From NCBI GenBank assembly GCA_958430865.1, contig CAUDNR010004045.1, positions 62,692 to 93,273 of the forward strand: a DNA stretch of 30,582 nucleotides, written 5' to 3'. Source of the DNA: Entrophospora sp. SA101 (lineage: Eukaryota; Glomeromycota; Glomeromycetes; Entrophosporales; Entrophosporaceae). Made by a program: the position numbers and the translations under genes. Numbering within the stretch: position 1 is the stretch's first letter; each line of letters opens with the position of its first letter. The notes under the pieces were generated by a model. It saw only the letters and a program-made list of their open reading frames with translations, was not told where the DNA came from and did no database searches. Below are positions 1-12,394 of the stretch, piece after piece.

Positions 1-1722
1 TTTTTTAAGTAAATTATCTGGTAGAGGTGTATTTCTTGAAGATTTGGCAGGCTTGAATGATGAATTGTTGAAGAATTTAATGTTTTTGAAAAGATACGAT
101 GGTATGATTAATCAATTAATCAATTTAAATTATTATTATATTTTATATATTAAACAACAATTATTATTGATTATTAATTACTAGGAAATGTTGAAGATTT
201 AAGTTTATATTTTTCCGTCGATGAAGAAATTGATGATAAAATAATTTCAAAAGATCTTAAACATGTAAATTATTGTTATTCATGTTATTCATGCTATCAT
301 GCTATTCTTGTTGGTATTGTTATGATCATTTTTAGTAATTATATAATACCATTATTTAGAATGGCTCACATATTAAAGTTACAAATGATAATAGAATTCA
401 GGTTAATGATTAATCTATTAATTTATTTATTTATTAATTAAATTTATCAATGGTGTTATTAATGTCATTATTATTATCATTTAGTATATTTATTTAATGG
501 CAAATTATAAATTAAATCAACAAACTAAAGAGCAAACAGAATCATTTATTAATGGGTAATTAATTAATTAACTTGATCAATTGATCAATATAAAAGTAAG
601 AAGAATTATCAGTAAACAATATCATCATCATTATTATTATTTTCAGATTTCAATCGATTATTCCTAAAAATTGGTTGAGAATGTTCTCTCCGCCAGAATT
701 ACAAAGGTTGTTATTTTTATTTATTTTTTAAATAAACATATTGTTTTAATTAACTTTATTAACTTTATTTTTATTAAAGAGTTATTTCTGGAGATGACGA
801 TGATTGGGGTAAAAAAAAAACAATATAATTATAATAGTGATGATGGTGATGATGATAACAATAATAATAACAATTTTTTGTTGATTTTAGATATCACAGA
901 TTTGAGGAGATGTACAGAGTATAAAGAAGGTTATTTTGATCAACATCCTTGTATAAGAAACTTCTGGTCAATTTTAGAAGATTTTAAATCCAATGATAAG
1001 AAAGCATTGTTAAAATTTGTTACAAGTTGTTCAAAGGTAGTTTTGATATAAATAAACTGATTGATTGATTGAAAACTTTTATTATTAATAACATTATTAT
1101 TATTATTAATATCAAATCAAGCCTCCACTTGGTGGTTTCAAGTAAGTTAATAAACAACAACAACAACAACAACAATAATAGCAATAATAATATCATTATT
1201 ATTATTACATAATGCTGATTAATTTCCTATCTATCTTCTCTTAAAGATTCTTAACTCCTAAATTTACAATTTGTAAAGTATCAATTGTGCTTGAATCTGA
1301 CTCACCATTATCAACAACAACACCAAATAGTAATAATTTATCATCAAATTTAAGACAAGTTAAATCTTTATTTTCTTCAATTTCCTCCAATTTAAAAACT
1401 TCTGTTACTAATACAAGTAAAGCCAGATTACCAACAAGTTCCACATGGTAAAACAAAACATTTTTTTTATGATTGTTAAAGATGAAAAAACTCTTTATGG
1501 TCTACTTACTAACTTAATTAATTAATTAATCATTTTTAATAGTTTTAACTTATTAAGGCTGCCAGGTAAATATAATACATCTATTGTTGAAATTACAAAT
1601 CATAAATTGGAATTAATGAAAATTATACTTTTTTTTTTTTTCAATTAAATAATAAAGCATATTCATCAAAATCTATAATGAAAGAGAAACTTAAATATGG
1701 TAAAATATTTTTGATTAATTGA
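1..1722 (+). CDS. HECT E3 ubiquitin ligase, UBE3B-like, 3' portion (copy 1, cut by window edge)
   Basis: This is the C-terminal part (about 279 residues) of a HECT-type ubiquitin ligase, which takes ubiquitin from an E2 onto a cysteine and passes it to substrates. I reconstruct 11 exons: 1-101, 185-264, 360-401, 485-555, 647-706, 780-808, 891-1036, 1122-1141, 1247-1447, 1543-1565 and 1658-1722; all introns are GT-AG and keep frame. Family landmarks appear in order: FFLSKLSGRG, LKNLMFLKRYDG, YIYLMANYKLN, NWLRMFSPPELQRVISG, LLKFVTSCSKPPLGGF and the active-site block LPTSSTCFNLLRLP. The wording of these blocks and the Ser/Asn/Thr-rich insert before the active site are closest to UBE3B among HECT ligases known to me. 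The catalytic Cys codon is split by the intron 1448-1542. The gene ends 260 bp from the convergent PTR2 stop. Whether this copy is full length cannot be seen, because its 5' part is outside the window. Confidence 0.93.
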
Positions 1723-1982
1723 TTATTTATTTATTTACGCGATTTTAAATATTAAATTCAAAGCAACTAACCAATTAAAATTTTCATCCTAACAACAATA
1801 TGATACAAAATATAAATAGCAATAGATTCAAACACTGGTTTTGAACTGGCTTGAATAATTTTTCTTTAATATATTAGAAATTAATTATTTATTTATTTAT
1901 TTATTTATTACGTGATTTAGTTTTAATAAAATATTTCAGTTACATTCCTTCTTAATTACTTCGTTTATGATACTTTTTTTAG

Positions 1983-4272
1983 TTATTTTGCTTTTGATGA
2001 TTTTTCATCTTCTTCATCTTCTTTATCATACTTTTTAAAGAACCATAATAACAAACTACCAGAAATAAAAGCACATACAGCTAATGATGAATACATATAA
2101 ACTAAATAAGGATCTTTTGACAATGGTACAATCAGCAATCCTATTGCTGAACTTATTCCACTTGTTGTTAAAAATAAAGCAGTAACTGTTGAGCGGAATG
2201 ATTCTGGCGCCTATATTAATTATTATTATTTAATTGATATATATATGTATATATATATTGTATGTATTATATATAAATATTTACCTTATCGTATGCATAA
2301 CTTAATCCAGTGATACTTGCAAAAACTTTTAGACAATCAAAGATTAAAAATTAATATTCAATAAGAATAATAATTAATTTTTTTTAAACAATAAATAAAA
2401 ACCTTCTGAAAATCCAATTAGAACATAAACAGGTGTTTGCCACCAAACACTTATATCATTTGGAACAGGTACACCATCTATTTCACATCTGGTATTGATA
2501 TAACATGGACCAGTGGTATAGATAAAATGTTGAATTATTGCCGAGTAAGCCATAGCCAAACTGATCAACATGAATCCAATAAAGATACGAGTGATTGGAC
2601 GTATAATTATGTTAAATCTTTGTAAAGTTGGATATCTAAAGAAAAATTATATTTAGATTATTAAATAAATATATATATATATATTATAATATCATCTCAA
2701 ATTACTTACAATACATAGTTAGCAAAAGGTATAAAAATCATTAAAGCAACTGGATTTAAATTATTCATTACATCATTTGGTACTTTGCCAACTTGCATTG
2801 TAGCAGCTTGTGATATTAAATTATTAACCATTTGCAAGTAGCAAATCCAATAAAAAGGGTAGAACAAAAAAACCTTGCAAACTTTTAAAACTTGTTTAAA
2901 CTCGTCAACAAATTTATCCGACCAATCTACATTATACTTTTTAGCTTTTGCTTCTTTTTCATCATCACTACCAGTGAACAATGTTTTAAAATTTGATGGT
3001 TTAAAATTATCCAGATTAGTGCTTCTAAATGTAATAACCAATCCTGTTATTCTAAAAAAATTTAAAATCGAATTATTATTGGCATTGTTATCTTCTCCTT
3101 CGATCTTATTATTGTTGTTACTGGCTTTGACATTGTTGGGCTTATTTTTAATCAATCTATTTCGATTAACTAGTAAGATAAAGATTGAAGGTACGAATAC
3201 GAATATTGGAATCAAATAAGCTAGCCAGTATGAATGATATTTTTCAATGACTGTGATAATTAATGGAGACAGGGCACCAATATTTATTGACAAATAAAAC
3301 CAATGAAATATCGATTGGATGGTTAATTTCGGATCAACTATAACCTCTTCTTCGTCATCATCGACATCTTCTCGTTTCTCTCCCTGATGAAGAGTTTCAT
3401 TTTTTTTTCGTTCAATTTTTTTAACAAATGGTCTTGTATTTGTATATTGATCAGCAGTCAAAGGACCAACATTACTTTTGATACCACCAGTACCAAAACC
3501 TATGATTAACATTGAGATGATAAGGCCGATAAAAGAAACACCACTTGACGCGATAGCTTGTGGAATTGATGTTAACACTAAAACTGTTAATCCGATCGTG
3601 TAAACAATACTAAAAACTATTATTGTTTTAAACCTTCCAAGATAATTGTCAGCAATTACAGAACCCAATAAAGGTGTTATGTAACAAAAGAATTGAAAAA
3701 ATAATGTCAAAGAGGTTGCAGTTTGTTGACCGGCTCCAATCGCGCCTGGTTGTCGATCACTTGGGGAAGATGATGGTGGTGGTGGTGGAAATTGAATGTA
3801 GTTTTGAAATGGACCGGAAATTCCATAATAAGTAAATCTTTCACAAAATTCACACAATATAACAAACCAAGCACCTATTATAAATGATTTTATTATTATA
3901 TAAAAAAAAAAAATAGTAAGTTAATGTATACTTATTTATCTATAAATATTACTGTCAAAGCTCGTCAGAGTGAACTCTCGGCTCCATACGTTAATTATGA
4001 AAAAATAAATTGAAAAAAGAAAACATTCACTGTAACGAGCAAGGTTTTACTATTATCTACAGTGACGGGGGGTTTACTATTACTATTGTTCATTGTAATA
4101 ACGACGAACGAGGTTCACTTGTTCGATTGTGAAAATTAAAATATTACTGACCAACAGGTAATTTATCCGATACTTTTCTTAAATTTGTCCAATCGTCTAA
4201 GCTTGGAGTCCTCCCATCCTCCGTTTCTCCTTTTTTTTCCACTTTAATAGCTACATCTGTTTGGTCAGCCAT
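1983..4272 (-). CDS. PTR2: POT-family proton-coupled oligopeptide transporter (PTR2-like), copy 1
   Basis: A proton-driven di/tripeptide importer of the plasma membrane. Five exons on the minus strand: 4152-4272, 2710-3874, 2403-2635, 2285-2325 and 1983-2210, giving 595 residues, a usual length for fungal PTR2. The start is the ATG at 4272 (MADQTDVAIKVEKKG), and all junctions are GT-AG and in frame. Diagnostic motifs: EFCERFTYYG at residues 49-58 (the ExxERFxYYG proton/peptide motif in helix 1), GSVIADNYLGRF at 111-122, GGIKSNVGPLTADQY at 170-184, FHWFYLSINIGAL matching the second PTR2 signature, and FASITGLSYAYDKAPESF near the C-terminus. About twelve hydrophobic helices are present. Unusual points are a proline/serine-rich insert after helix 1, an acidic loop, and a first intron (3875-4151, 277 bp) about three times longer than the others. 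It is convergent with the ligase gene. Confidence 0.95.
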
Positions 4273-4815
4273 CATAAAAGTAAATATTTTTTAATAAAAT
4301 AAAATAAAAAAACTTTTCATTGGGTTTTGCTAGTTTTTGTCATGATTAGTCTATATATATATATAATATAATATAATTTTATCATTATTGATAAATGAAA
4401 CAATAATTAATGATTTCGTATGGCGGGTGGATTTGTCACATGCGATTTTGGCATAATAATAGTAATTATTATATTAATATTAATATATATCTATATATAT
4501 ATATGAAATCATGAAATATTAAATTGATGTGGTTTCTAAGCTAAAAATGCTCTTTGAAATGAGATACACATACAAATTTAAGGTTAATTGTGCTATCATA
4601 TATGACGTCCGTTTTATTAGTGGTGAATAATATTCATTGGTTGGATTCATTAAATCTTTGTTAATTCATTGAATAATTAAAAATGATATTAATATTCAAT
4701 GAATAGTTAATGGTTGATCAATATTTTCTTGAACCTTAATTGATTCAATTGCCGCCCATTTAAAGTTGGAAAAGACCTTAGCCACAATATAACTGAAGAA
4801 GGCAATAATAGGATA

Positions 4816-4980
4816 ATGGAGGATTCTGCCGCGGTTCATATTCTGAAGAAGAGCAAACGAGGTTTTAAGAAGTCAATTCGAATGTGCGGATTTGACGAAA
4901 GAAAGCGAGAAAAAAGTTATTGCCAAATCAATGTATCCGAGATCTTTGATACTATTTTTCGTTGTGAATTGTTGTTGTAG
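4816..4980 (+). CDS. Possible small ORF, 54 aa (copy 1)
   Basis: ATG at 4816, TAG at 4978-4980. The product starts MEDSAAVHILKKSKRGFKKS and is basic, with no membrane segment. This stretch is visibly richer in G and C than the surrounding AT-rich DNA, which is the only support for coding. It lies 544 bp upstream of the PTR2 start on the opposite strand. I recognise no family. It could equally be a decayed fragment or part of the PTR2 5' region. Confidence 0.25.
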   Translation: MEDSAAVHILKKSKRGFKKSIRMCGFDERKREKSYCQINVSEIFDTIFRCELLL

Positions 4981-5965
4981 TACGTGGTGATGAATCTATA
5001 TATCGTACATTTGTTATCTGCTCATGTGTAACAAAAGATAAAAAAAGCAAACGAATATTGAATGAATGAATAAATTCGATGAATGCAGAATTTGCTAACA
5101 TTTAGATTAAAAATCAAGTTTATGCATTACATAAAATTGCCACTCCTTGAGAACTAATAATAAGAACAGTCTAATGTTTGAAAAACTTAAAAAACTAAAC
5201 TATCAATTATGCAATAAAAGTAAATTATGCGCTAATTATGCACATAAAATTTTTTAATTATGCAATTTATTTGAATCATAAATTCTTGATTTTTTCTTAT
5301 GGGCAATGATTGTCAAAGGCTCCATTCATAAAATGATCACAAAAAATATCCCCCATCAACATGATTTGAAAGTAATTTGAAGGTGACTGACTGCACTACA
5401 ATTCTGGATTAAATTTAAATCCAAAAAAGGAAGCTCGAACTAAAAAAATATCATCACTAATACATTTTTAATTACTCTTCATAAATATATAATTACCTAA
5501 ACAGAAAGAATACACCAATCAGCTTTCAATGTTTATAATTTCTCCTTTTTTATAAATATTTGACGTTGATCGCGCGATAATAATAATAATAATAATTATT
5601 ATGCATTATTCATAATAAGGAAAAATACCCGTCCGTTATTAAATGTATGAAGTCACGTGCAATTTTAATATTAACAAAACAAAAAAAAAATGTCTAATTA
5701 GGGTCGTATTTTGAATTAAATTAATATTTTTTGACCAAGTTGTCACTAATTTGTTTGTTGAAATTGGGGTTATCTGCTTTGTTAAATAAACCTATCTTTT
5801 TAAAACAAATCAAAAAATTCAATTATATGAAAATCAAAGTTGGTTTTTTAAAAAAACAATTTATAGTGATTTTAATAATAGAACTCAACGATTATATAAT
5901 ATTGCAAAATATTTTTATTAATAATATTACAATTTATTTGTTCTCTATATAATTTACATTATACC

Positions 5966-6477
5966 ATGTCTTATATCATTGTTTATTCAAATAATCGTGT
6001 TTTTATTTTAAATAATCGAAGGTTTGATTTTTTTTATTTAATATATAGTACTAGGTCATATGAAATGGTTTTCAGTGCAATCCAGTATACGTAGAGATAG
6101 AGTCAGTTATAAAGCAAAATCCAGTATAGAAAGATCCGTTATGATTATAAGGAGAGTGGACTGTGTTTTATGTAATGCACATACATACATATGCTTCCTT
6201 TATATGGTGGTGTTAAGAATGGTCAGATCTAATTGGTGTGAAGATATTCGAGGACAAATAGGTCTTATTTTTATTAACGTTAGGTACTTTACAGTCGTGA
6301 TATATTTATTGTTGGTATATATATTATTGATATGTTGATGGAGTAACCGCAAAAGAAAGCCAATATGAAACATTTGCTATACCGGTAATTTGGATTATAT
6401 TAGAAACTATTGTCGATAGGTTTATTTTACTAATAAAGTGACTATAAATCAAAACAAATTTCAGTGTAATTATATAA
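5966..6477 (+). other. Candidate unrecognised multi-exon gene (copy 1)
   Basis: ATG at 5966 opens 42 codons (starting MSYIIVYSNNRV) ending at a TAG at 6092. Downstream, a frame reading TAKESQYETFAIPVIW then IILETIVD runs into a well-formed intron at 6420-6464: GT donor, TACTAAT branch site, TTTCAG acceptor. It then continues SVII and stops at 6477. I could not find a convincing splice joining the two parts. It may be a small membrane-protein gene, a relic, or chance. Confidence 0.2.
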
Positions 6478-6659
6478 CATAGTGATGATATACAAATCTA
6501 TTTTTTTTTTAAAAAATATTAGTCTCATATTAAAATTTTATTAATATTAATAAAATCACACATTTCTATATTATTGATGACGTCGCTGACTCTACCCTTA
6601 ATTCTTATTATAATATATTCAATATATTAATACATGAAAGAAATTTAAATTATGAGATA

Positions 6660-6670
6660 TATCAATCATT
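6660..6670. other. Tandem-duplication junction
   Basis: The last base shared with the end of copy 2 is 6664. The sequence to the left equals the region up to 14078; to the right it enters the middle of a HECT-ligase exon. The ATATATCA word left of the junction includes the complement of the TGA stop of the seven-helix gene. At most a base or two of microhomology is visible. Confidence 0.9.
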
Positions 6671-9136
6671 TTTAGAACGAATTCAAAAAAATGATGAAGT
6701 AGCAATAAGAATATTAAATTTATTACCACATACAATACCATTCGAGACACGCTTGGATATATTTCGTCAATATCTATCAAAGATAAATAATACACACACT
6801 TTCCCAACAATTATTCATGATAGCAGTAATTGCACAGTAGTTAAAGTTAGAAGAGGACATGTGGTTGAGGATGGATTTAAATATTTGGGTGGATTGAGTT
6901 CTGCTCGTATTCAGGGAAAGATTTTTGTAAAATTTGTTAATGAAATGGGTAAACTTTTTATTCATTTTTGGATTCAAGAGTAGTTAATTAAATGATTGAT
7001 TTTAAAAATTATTATTATAAATTATTATTTTATTTAATGTAGGGATTGCGGAAGAAGGAATCGACCAAGGCGGACCATTTAAAGAATTCATGACACAATT
7101 AATTGCAGAAGGTTTTATTTAGTATTTAAATATTAAATATTAATAACTATATTATAATGATGATTATTTATTTATTATTATTATGTTAATATTTTCATAT
7201 TATATATATATATATATATAGCATTTGATCCATCATTCGAGTTATTTTCTTTGACACCAGACAATTCATATGTTTATCCTAGTAGTAGTAACAGCAAAAA
7301 TTCTAAATTAAAATCATTGCTTATAACCAAAGCAAATGTTTACAGATTTTTAGGATGCATGCTGGCTAGGTCAATACAAGAAGGAATATTGGTTGATATA
7401 CAATTTGCTAGATTTTTTTTAAGTAAATTATCTGGTAGAGGTGTATTTCTTGAAGATTTGGCAGGCTTGAATGATGAATTGTTGAAGAATTTAATGTTTT
7501 TGAAAAGATACGATGGTATGATTAATCAATTAATCAATTTAAATTATTATTATATTTTATATATTAAACAACAATTATTATTGATTATTAATTACTAGGA
7601 AATGTTGAAGATTTAAGTTTATATTTTTCCGTCGATGAAGAAATTGATGATAAAATAATTTCAAAAGATCTTAAACATGTAAATTATTGTTATTCATGTT
7701 ATTCATGCTATCATGCTATTCTTGTTGGTATTGTTATGATCATTTTTAGTAATTATATAATACCATTATTTAGAATGGCTCACATATTAAAGTTACAAAT
7801 GATAATAGAATTCAGGTTAATGATTAATCTATTAATTTATTTATTTATTAATTAAATTTATCAATGGTGTTATTAATGTCATTATTATTATCATTTAGTA
7901 TATTTATTTAATGGCAAATTATAAATTAAATCAACAAACTAAAGAGCAAACAGAATCATTTATTAATGGGTAATTAATTAATTAACTTGATCAATTGATC
8001 AATATAAAAGTAAGAAGAATTATCAGTAAACAATATCATCATCATTATTATTATTTTCAGATTTCAATCGATTATTCCTAAAAATTGGTTGAGAATGTTC
8101 TCTCCGCCAGAATTACAAAGGTTGTTATTTTTATTTATTTTTTAAATAAACATATTGTTTTAATTAACTTTATTAACTTTATTTTTATTAAAGAGTTATT
8201 TCTGGAGATGACGATGATTGGGGTAAAAAAAAAACAATATAATTATAATAGTGATGATGGTGATGATGATAACAATAATAATAACAATTTTTTGTTGATT
8301 TTAGATATCACAGATTTGAGGAGATGTACAGAGTATAAAGAAGGTTATTTTGATCAACATCCTTGTATAAGAAACTTCTGGTCAATTTTAGAAGATTTTA
8401 AATCCAATGATAAGAAAGCATTGTTAAAATTTGTTACAAGTTGTTCAAAGGTAGTTTTGATATAAATAAACTGATTGATTGATTGAAAACTTTTATTATT
8501 AATAACATTATTATTATTATTAATATCAAATCAAGCCTCCACTTGGTGGTTTCAAGTAAGTTAATAAACAACAACAACAACAACAACAATAATAGCAATA
8601 ATAATATCATTATTATTATTACATAATGCTGATTAATTTCCTATCTATCTTCTCTTAAAGATTCTTAACTCCTAAATTTACAATTTGTAAAGTATCAATT
8701 GTGCTTGAATCTGACTCACCATTATCAACAACAACACCAAATAGTAATAATTTATCATCAAATTTAAGACAAGTTAAATCTTTATTTTCTTCAATTTCCT
8801 CCAATTTAAAAACTTCTGTTACTAATACAAGTAAAGCCAGATTACCAACAAGTTCCACATGGTAAAACAAAACATTTTTTTTATGATTGTTAAAGATGAA
8901 AAAACTCTTTATGGTCTACTTACTAACTTAATTAATTAATTAATCATTTTTAATAGTTTTAACTTATTAAGGCTGCCAGGTAAATATAATACATCTATTG
9001 TTGAAATTACAAATCATAAATTGGAATTAATGAAAATTATACTTTTTTTTTTTTTCAATTAAATAATAAAGCATATTCATCAAAATCTATAATGAAAGAG
9101 AAACTTAAATATGGTAAAATATTTTTGATTAATTGA
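6666..9136 (+). CDS. HECT E3 ubiquitin ligase, UBE3B-like, 5'-truncated (copy 2)
   Basis: This copy shows more of the ligase than copy 1. Exons: 6666-6948, 7043-7111, 7222-7515, 7599-7678, 7774-7815, 7899-7969, 8061-8120, 8194-8222, 8305-8450, 8536-8555, 8661-8861, 8957-8979 and 9072-9136, about 460 residues. The first exon reads SFLERIQKNDEVAIRILNLL, then VVKVRRGHVVEDGFKYLGGL and VKFVNEMGIAEEGIDQGGPF, the UBE3B-type start of the HECT domain. The catalytic Cys sits in TSSTC, its codon split by the intron at 8862-8956. The whole HECT domain is therefore present, but everything N-terminal is cut off at the duplication junction (6664/6665). No in-frame ATG lies between the upstream stop near 6527 and the junction, and the first in-frame Met is within VKFVNEMG, so a normal product is unlikely. 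The (TA)n tract at 7202-7220 lies in an intron. Confidence 0.9.
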
Positions 9137-9396
9137 TTATTTATTTATTTACGCGATTTTAAATATTAAATTCAAAGCAACTAACCAATTAAAATTTTCA
9201 TCCTAACAACAATATGATACAAAATATAAATAGCAATAGATTCAAACACTGGTTTTGAACTGGCTTGAATAATTTTTCTTTAATATATTAGAAATTAATT
9301 ATTTATTTATTTATTTATTTATTACGTGATTTAGTTTTAATAAAATATTTCAGTTACATTCCTTCTTAATTACTTCGTTTATGATACTTTTTTTAG

Positions 9397-11686
9397 TTAT
9401 TTTGCTTTTGATGATTTTTCATCTTCTTCATCTTCTTTATCATACTTTTTAAAGAACCATAATAACAAACTACCAGAAATAAAAGCACATACAGCTAATG
9501 ATGAATACATATAAACTAAATAAGGATCTTTTGACAATGGTACAATCAGCAATCCTATTGCTGAACTTATTCCACTTGTTGTTAAAAATAAAGCAGTAAC
9601 TGTTGAGCGGAATGATTCTGGCGCCTATATTAATTATTATTATTTAATTGATATATATATGTATATATATATTGTATGTATTATATATAAATATTTACCT
9701 TATCGTATGCATAACTTAATCCAGTGATACTTGCAAAAACTTTTAGACAATCAAAGATTAAAAATTAATATTCAATAAGAATAATAATTAATTTTTTTTA
9801 AACAATAAATAAAAACCTTCTGAAAATCCAATTAGAACATAAACAGGTGTTTGCCACCAAACACTTATATCATTTGGAACAGGTACACCATCTATTTCAC
9901 ATCTGGTATTGATATAACATGGACCAGTGGTATAGATAAAATGTTGAATTATTGCCGAGTAAGCCATAGCCAAACTGATCAACATGAATCCAATAAAGAT
10001 ACGAGTGATTGGACGTATAATTATGTTAAATCTTTGTAAAGTTGGATATCTAAAGAAAAATTATATTTAGATTATTAAATAAATATATATATATATATTA
10101 TAATATCATCTCAAATTACTTACAATACATAGTTAGCAAAAGGTATAAAAATCATTAAAGCAACTGGATTTAAATTATTCATTACATCATTTGGTACTTT
10201 GCCAACTTGCATTGTAGCAGCTTGTGATATTAAATTATTAACCATTTGCAAGTAGCAAATCCAATAAAAAGGGTAGAACAAAAAAACCTTGCAAACTTTT
10301 AAAACTTGTTTAAACTCGTCAACAAATTTATCCGACCAATCTACATTATACTTTTTAGCTTTTGCTTCTTTTTCATCATCACTACCAGTGAACAATGTTT
10401 TAAAATTTGATGGTTTAAAATTATCCAGATTAGTGCTTCTAAATGTAATAACCAATCCTGTTATTCTAAAAAAATTTAAAATCGAATTATTATTGGCATT
10501 GTTATCTTCTCCTTCGATCTTATTATTGTTGTTACTGGCTTTGACATTGTTGGGCTTATTTTTAATCAATCTATTTCGATTAACTAGTAAGATAAAGATT
10601 GAAGGTACGAATACGAATATTGGAATCAAATAAGCTAGCCAGTATGAATGATATTTTTCAATGACTGTGATAATTAATGGAGACAGGGCACCAATATTTA
10701 TTGACAAATAAAACCAATGAAATATCGATTGGATGGTTAATTTCGGATCAACTATAACCTCTTCTTCGTCATCATCGACATCTTCTCGTTTCTCTCCCTG
10801 ATGAAGAGTTTCATTTTTTTTTCGTTCAATTTTTTTAACAAATGGTCTTGTATTTGTATATTGATCAGCAGTCAAAGGACCAACATTACTTTTGATACCA
10901 CCAGTACCAAAACCTATGATTAACATTGAGATGATAAGGCCGATAAAAGAAACACCACTTGACGCGATAGCTTGTGGAATTGATGTTAACACTAAAACTG
11001 TTAATCCGATCGTGTAAACAATACTAAAAACTATTATTGTTTTAAACCTTCCAAGATAATTGTCAGCAATTACAGAACCCAATAAAGGTGTTATGTAACA
11101 AAAGAATTGAAAAAATAATGTCAAAGAGGTTGCAGTTTGTTGACCGGCTCCAATCGCGCCTGGTTGTCGATCACTTGGGGAAGATGATGGTGGTGGTGGT
11201 GGAAATTGAATGTAGTTTTGAAATGGACCGGAAATTCCATAATAAGTAAATCTTTCACAAAATTCACACAATATAACAAACCAAGCACCTATTATAAATG
11301 ATTTTATTATTATATAAAAAAAAAAAATAGTAAGTTAATGTATACTTATTTATCTATAAATATTACTGTCAAAGCTCGTCAGAGTGAACTCTCGGCTCCA
11401 TACGTTAATTATGAAAAAATAAATTGAAAAAAGAAAACATTCACTGTAACGAGCAAGGTTTTACTATTATCTACAGTGACGGGGGGTTTACTATTACTAT
11501 TGTTCATTGTAATAACGACGAACGAGGTTCACTTGTTCGATTGTGAAAATTAAAATATTACTGACCAACAGGTAATTTATCCGATACTTTTCTTAAATTT
11601 GTCCAATCGTCTAAGCTTGGAGTCCTCCCATCCTCCGTTTCTCCTTTTTTTTCCACTTTAATAGCTACATCTGTTTGGTCAGCCAT
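9397..11686 (-). CDS. PTR2: POT-family proton-coupled oligopeptide transporter (PTR2-like), copy 2
   Basis: Second copy of the five-exon transporter: exons 11566-11686, 10124-11288, 9817-10049, 9699-9739 and 9397-9624. It has the same 595-residue product with all POT motifs, introns and splice sites. I found no substitution relative to copy 1. The promoter-side DNA is also duplicated, so both copies should be expressible if the duplication is real. It is convergent with the truncated ligase copy, 260 bp from its stop. Confidence 0.95.
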
Positions 11687-12229
11687 CATAAAAGTAAATA
11701 TTTTTTAATAAAATAAAATAAAAAAACTTTTCATTGGGTTTTGCTAGTTTTTGTCATGATTAGTCTATATATATATATAATATAATATAATTTTATCATT
11801 ATTGATAAATGAAACAATAATTAATGATTTCGTATGGCGGGTGGATTTGTCACATGCGATTTTGGCATAATAATAGTAATTATTATATTAATATTAATAT
11901 ATATCTATATATATATATGAAATCATGAAATATTAAATTGATGTGGTTTCTAAGCTAAAAATGCTCTTTGAAATGAGATACACATACAAATTTAAGGTTA
12001 ATTGTGCTATCATATATGACGTCCGTTTTATTAGTGGTGAATAATATTCATTGGTTGGATTCATTAAATCTTTGTTAATTCATTGAATAATTAAAAATGA
12101 TATTAATATTCAATGAATAGTTAATGGTTGATCAATATTTTCTTGAACCTTAATTGATTCAATTGCCGCCCATTTAAAGTTGGAAAAGACCTTAGCCACA
12201 ATATAACTGAAGAAGGCAATAATAGGATA

Positions 12230-12394
12230 ATGGAGGATTCTGCCGCGGTTCATATTCTGAAGAAGAGCAAACGAGGTTTTAAGAAGTCAATTCGAATGTG
12301 CGGATTTGACGAAAGAAAGCGAGAAAAAAGTTATTGCCAAATCAATGTATCCGAGATCTTTGATACTATTTTTCGTTGTGAATTGTTGTTGTAG
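12230..12394 (+). CDS. Possible small ORF, 54 aa (copy 2)
   Basis: Identical to the ORF at 4816-4980. Its only support is an open frame in locally less AT-rich DNA; no family is recognised. Confidence 0.25.
   Translation: MEDSAAVHILKKSKRGFKKSIRMCGFDERKREKSYCQINVSEIFDTIFRCELLL

Larger units (their letters stand above)
1..6664. repeat. Tandem duplication, copy 1 (visible part)
   Basis: Bases 1-6664 recur at 7415-14078 with a constant offset of 7414. Every stretch compared matches base for base, and all long open frames translate identically in both. Identity stops after 6664/14078, where copy 1 continues with an A and copy 2 with a T. The unit therefore begins at about 6665 in copy 2 and before the window in copy 1. 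It carries the ligase 3' end, PTR2 and the intergenic DNA. Perfect identity, introns included, means a very recent event or an assembly duplication. Confidence 0.97.
4273..6664. other. Mostly non-coding DNA upstream of PTR2 copy 1
   Basis: This holds the PTR2 promoter side and AT-rich DNA with TA and TAA runs. A cluster of AATTATGC-type words lies at about 5200-5270 and an E-box-like CACGTG at about 5655. Two weak coding candidates are listed separately (4816-4980 and 5966-6477). I see no tRNA, rRNA or conserved protein here. The last bases are the 3' flank and stop codon copied from the gene that in copy 2 lies at 14076-15757. Confidence 0.7.

Noticed and set aside
671..1051. A single 126-residue protein read straight through
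   Set aside because: It reads through two introns (707-779 and 809-890). The spliced frame matches HECT ligases and the unspliced middle is low-complexity.
1241..1456. 71-codon minus-strand frame (also 8655-8870)
   Set aside because: It is antisense to the HECT-ligase exon 1247-1447 that leads into the active site.
2875..3219. 114-codon plus-strand frame (also 10289-10633)
   Set aside because: It lies antisense within the main PTR2 exon, which has full family motifs.
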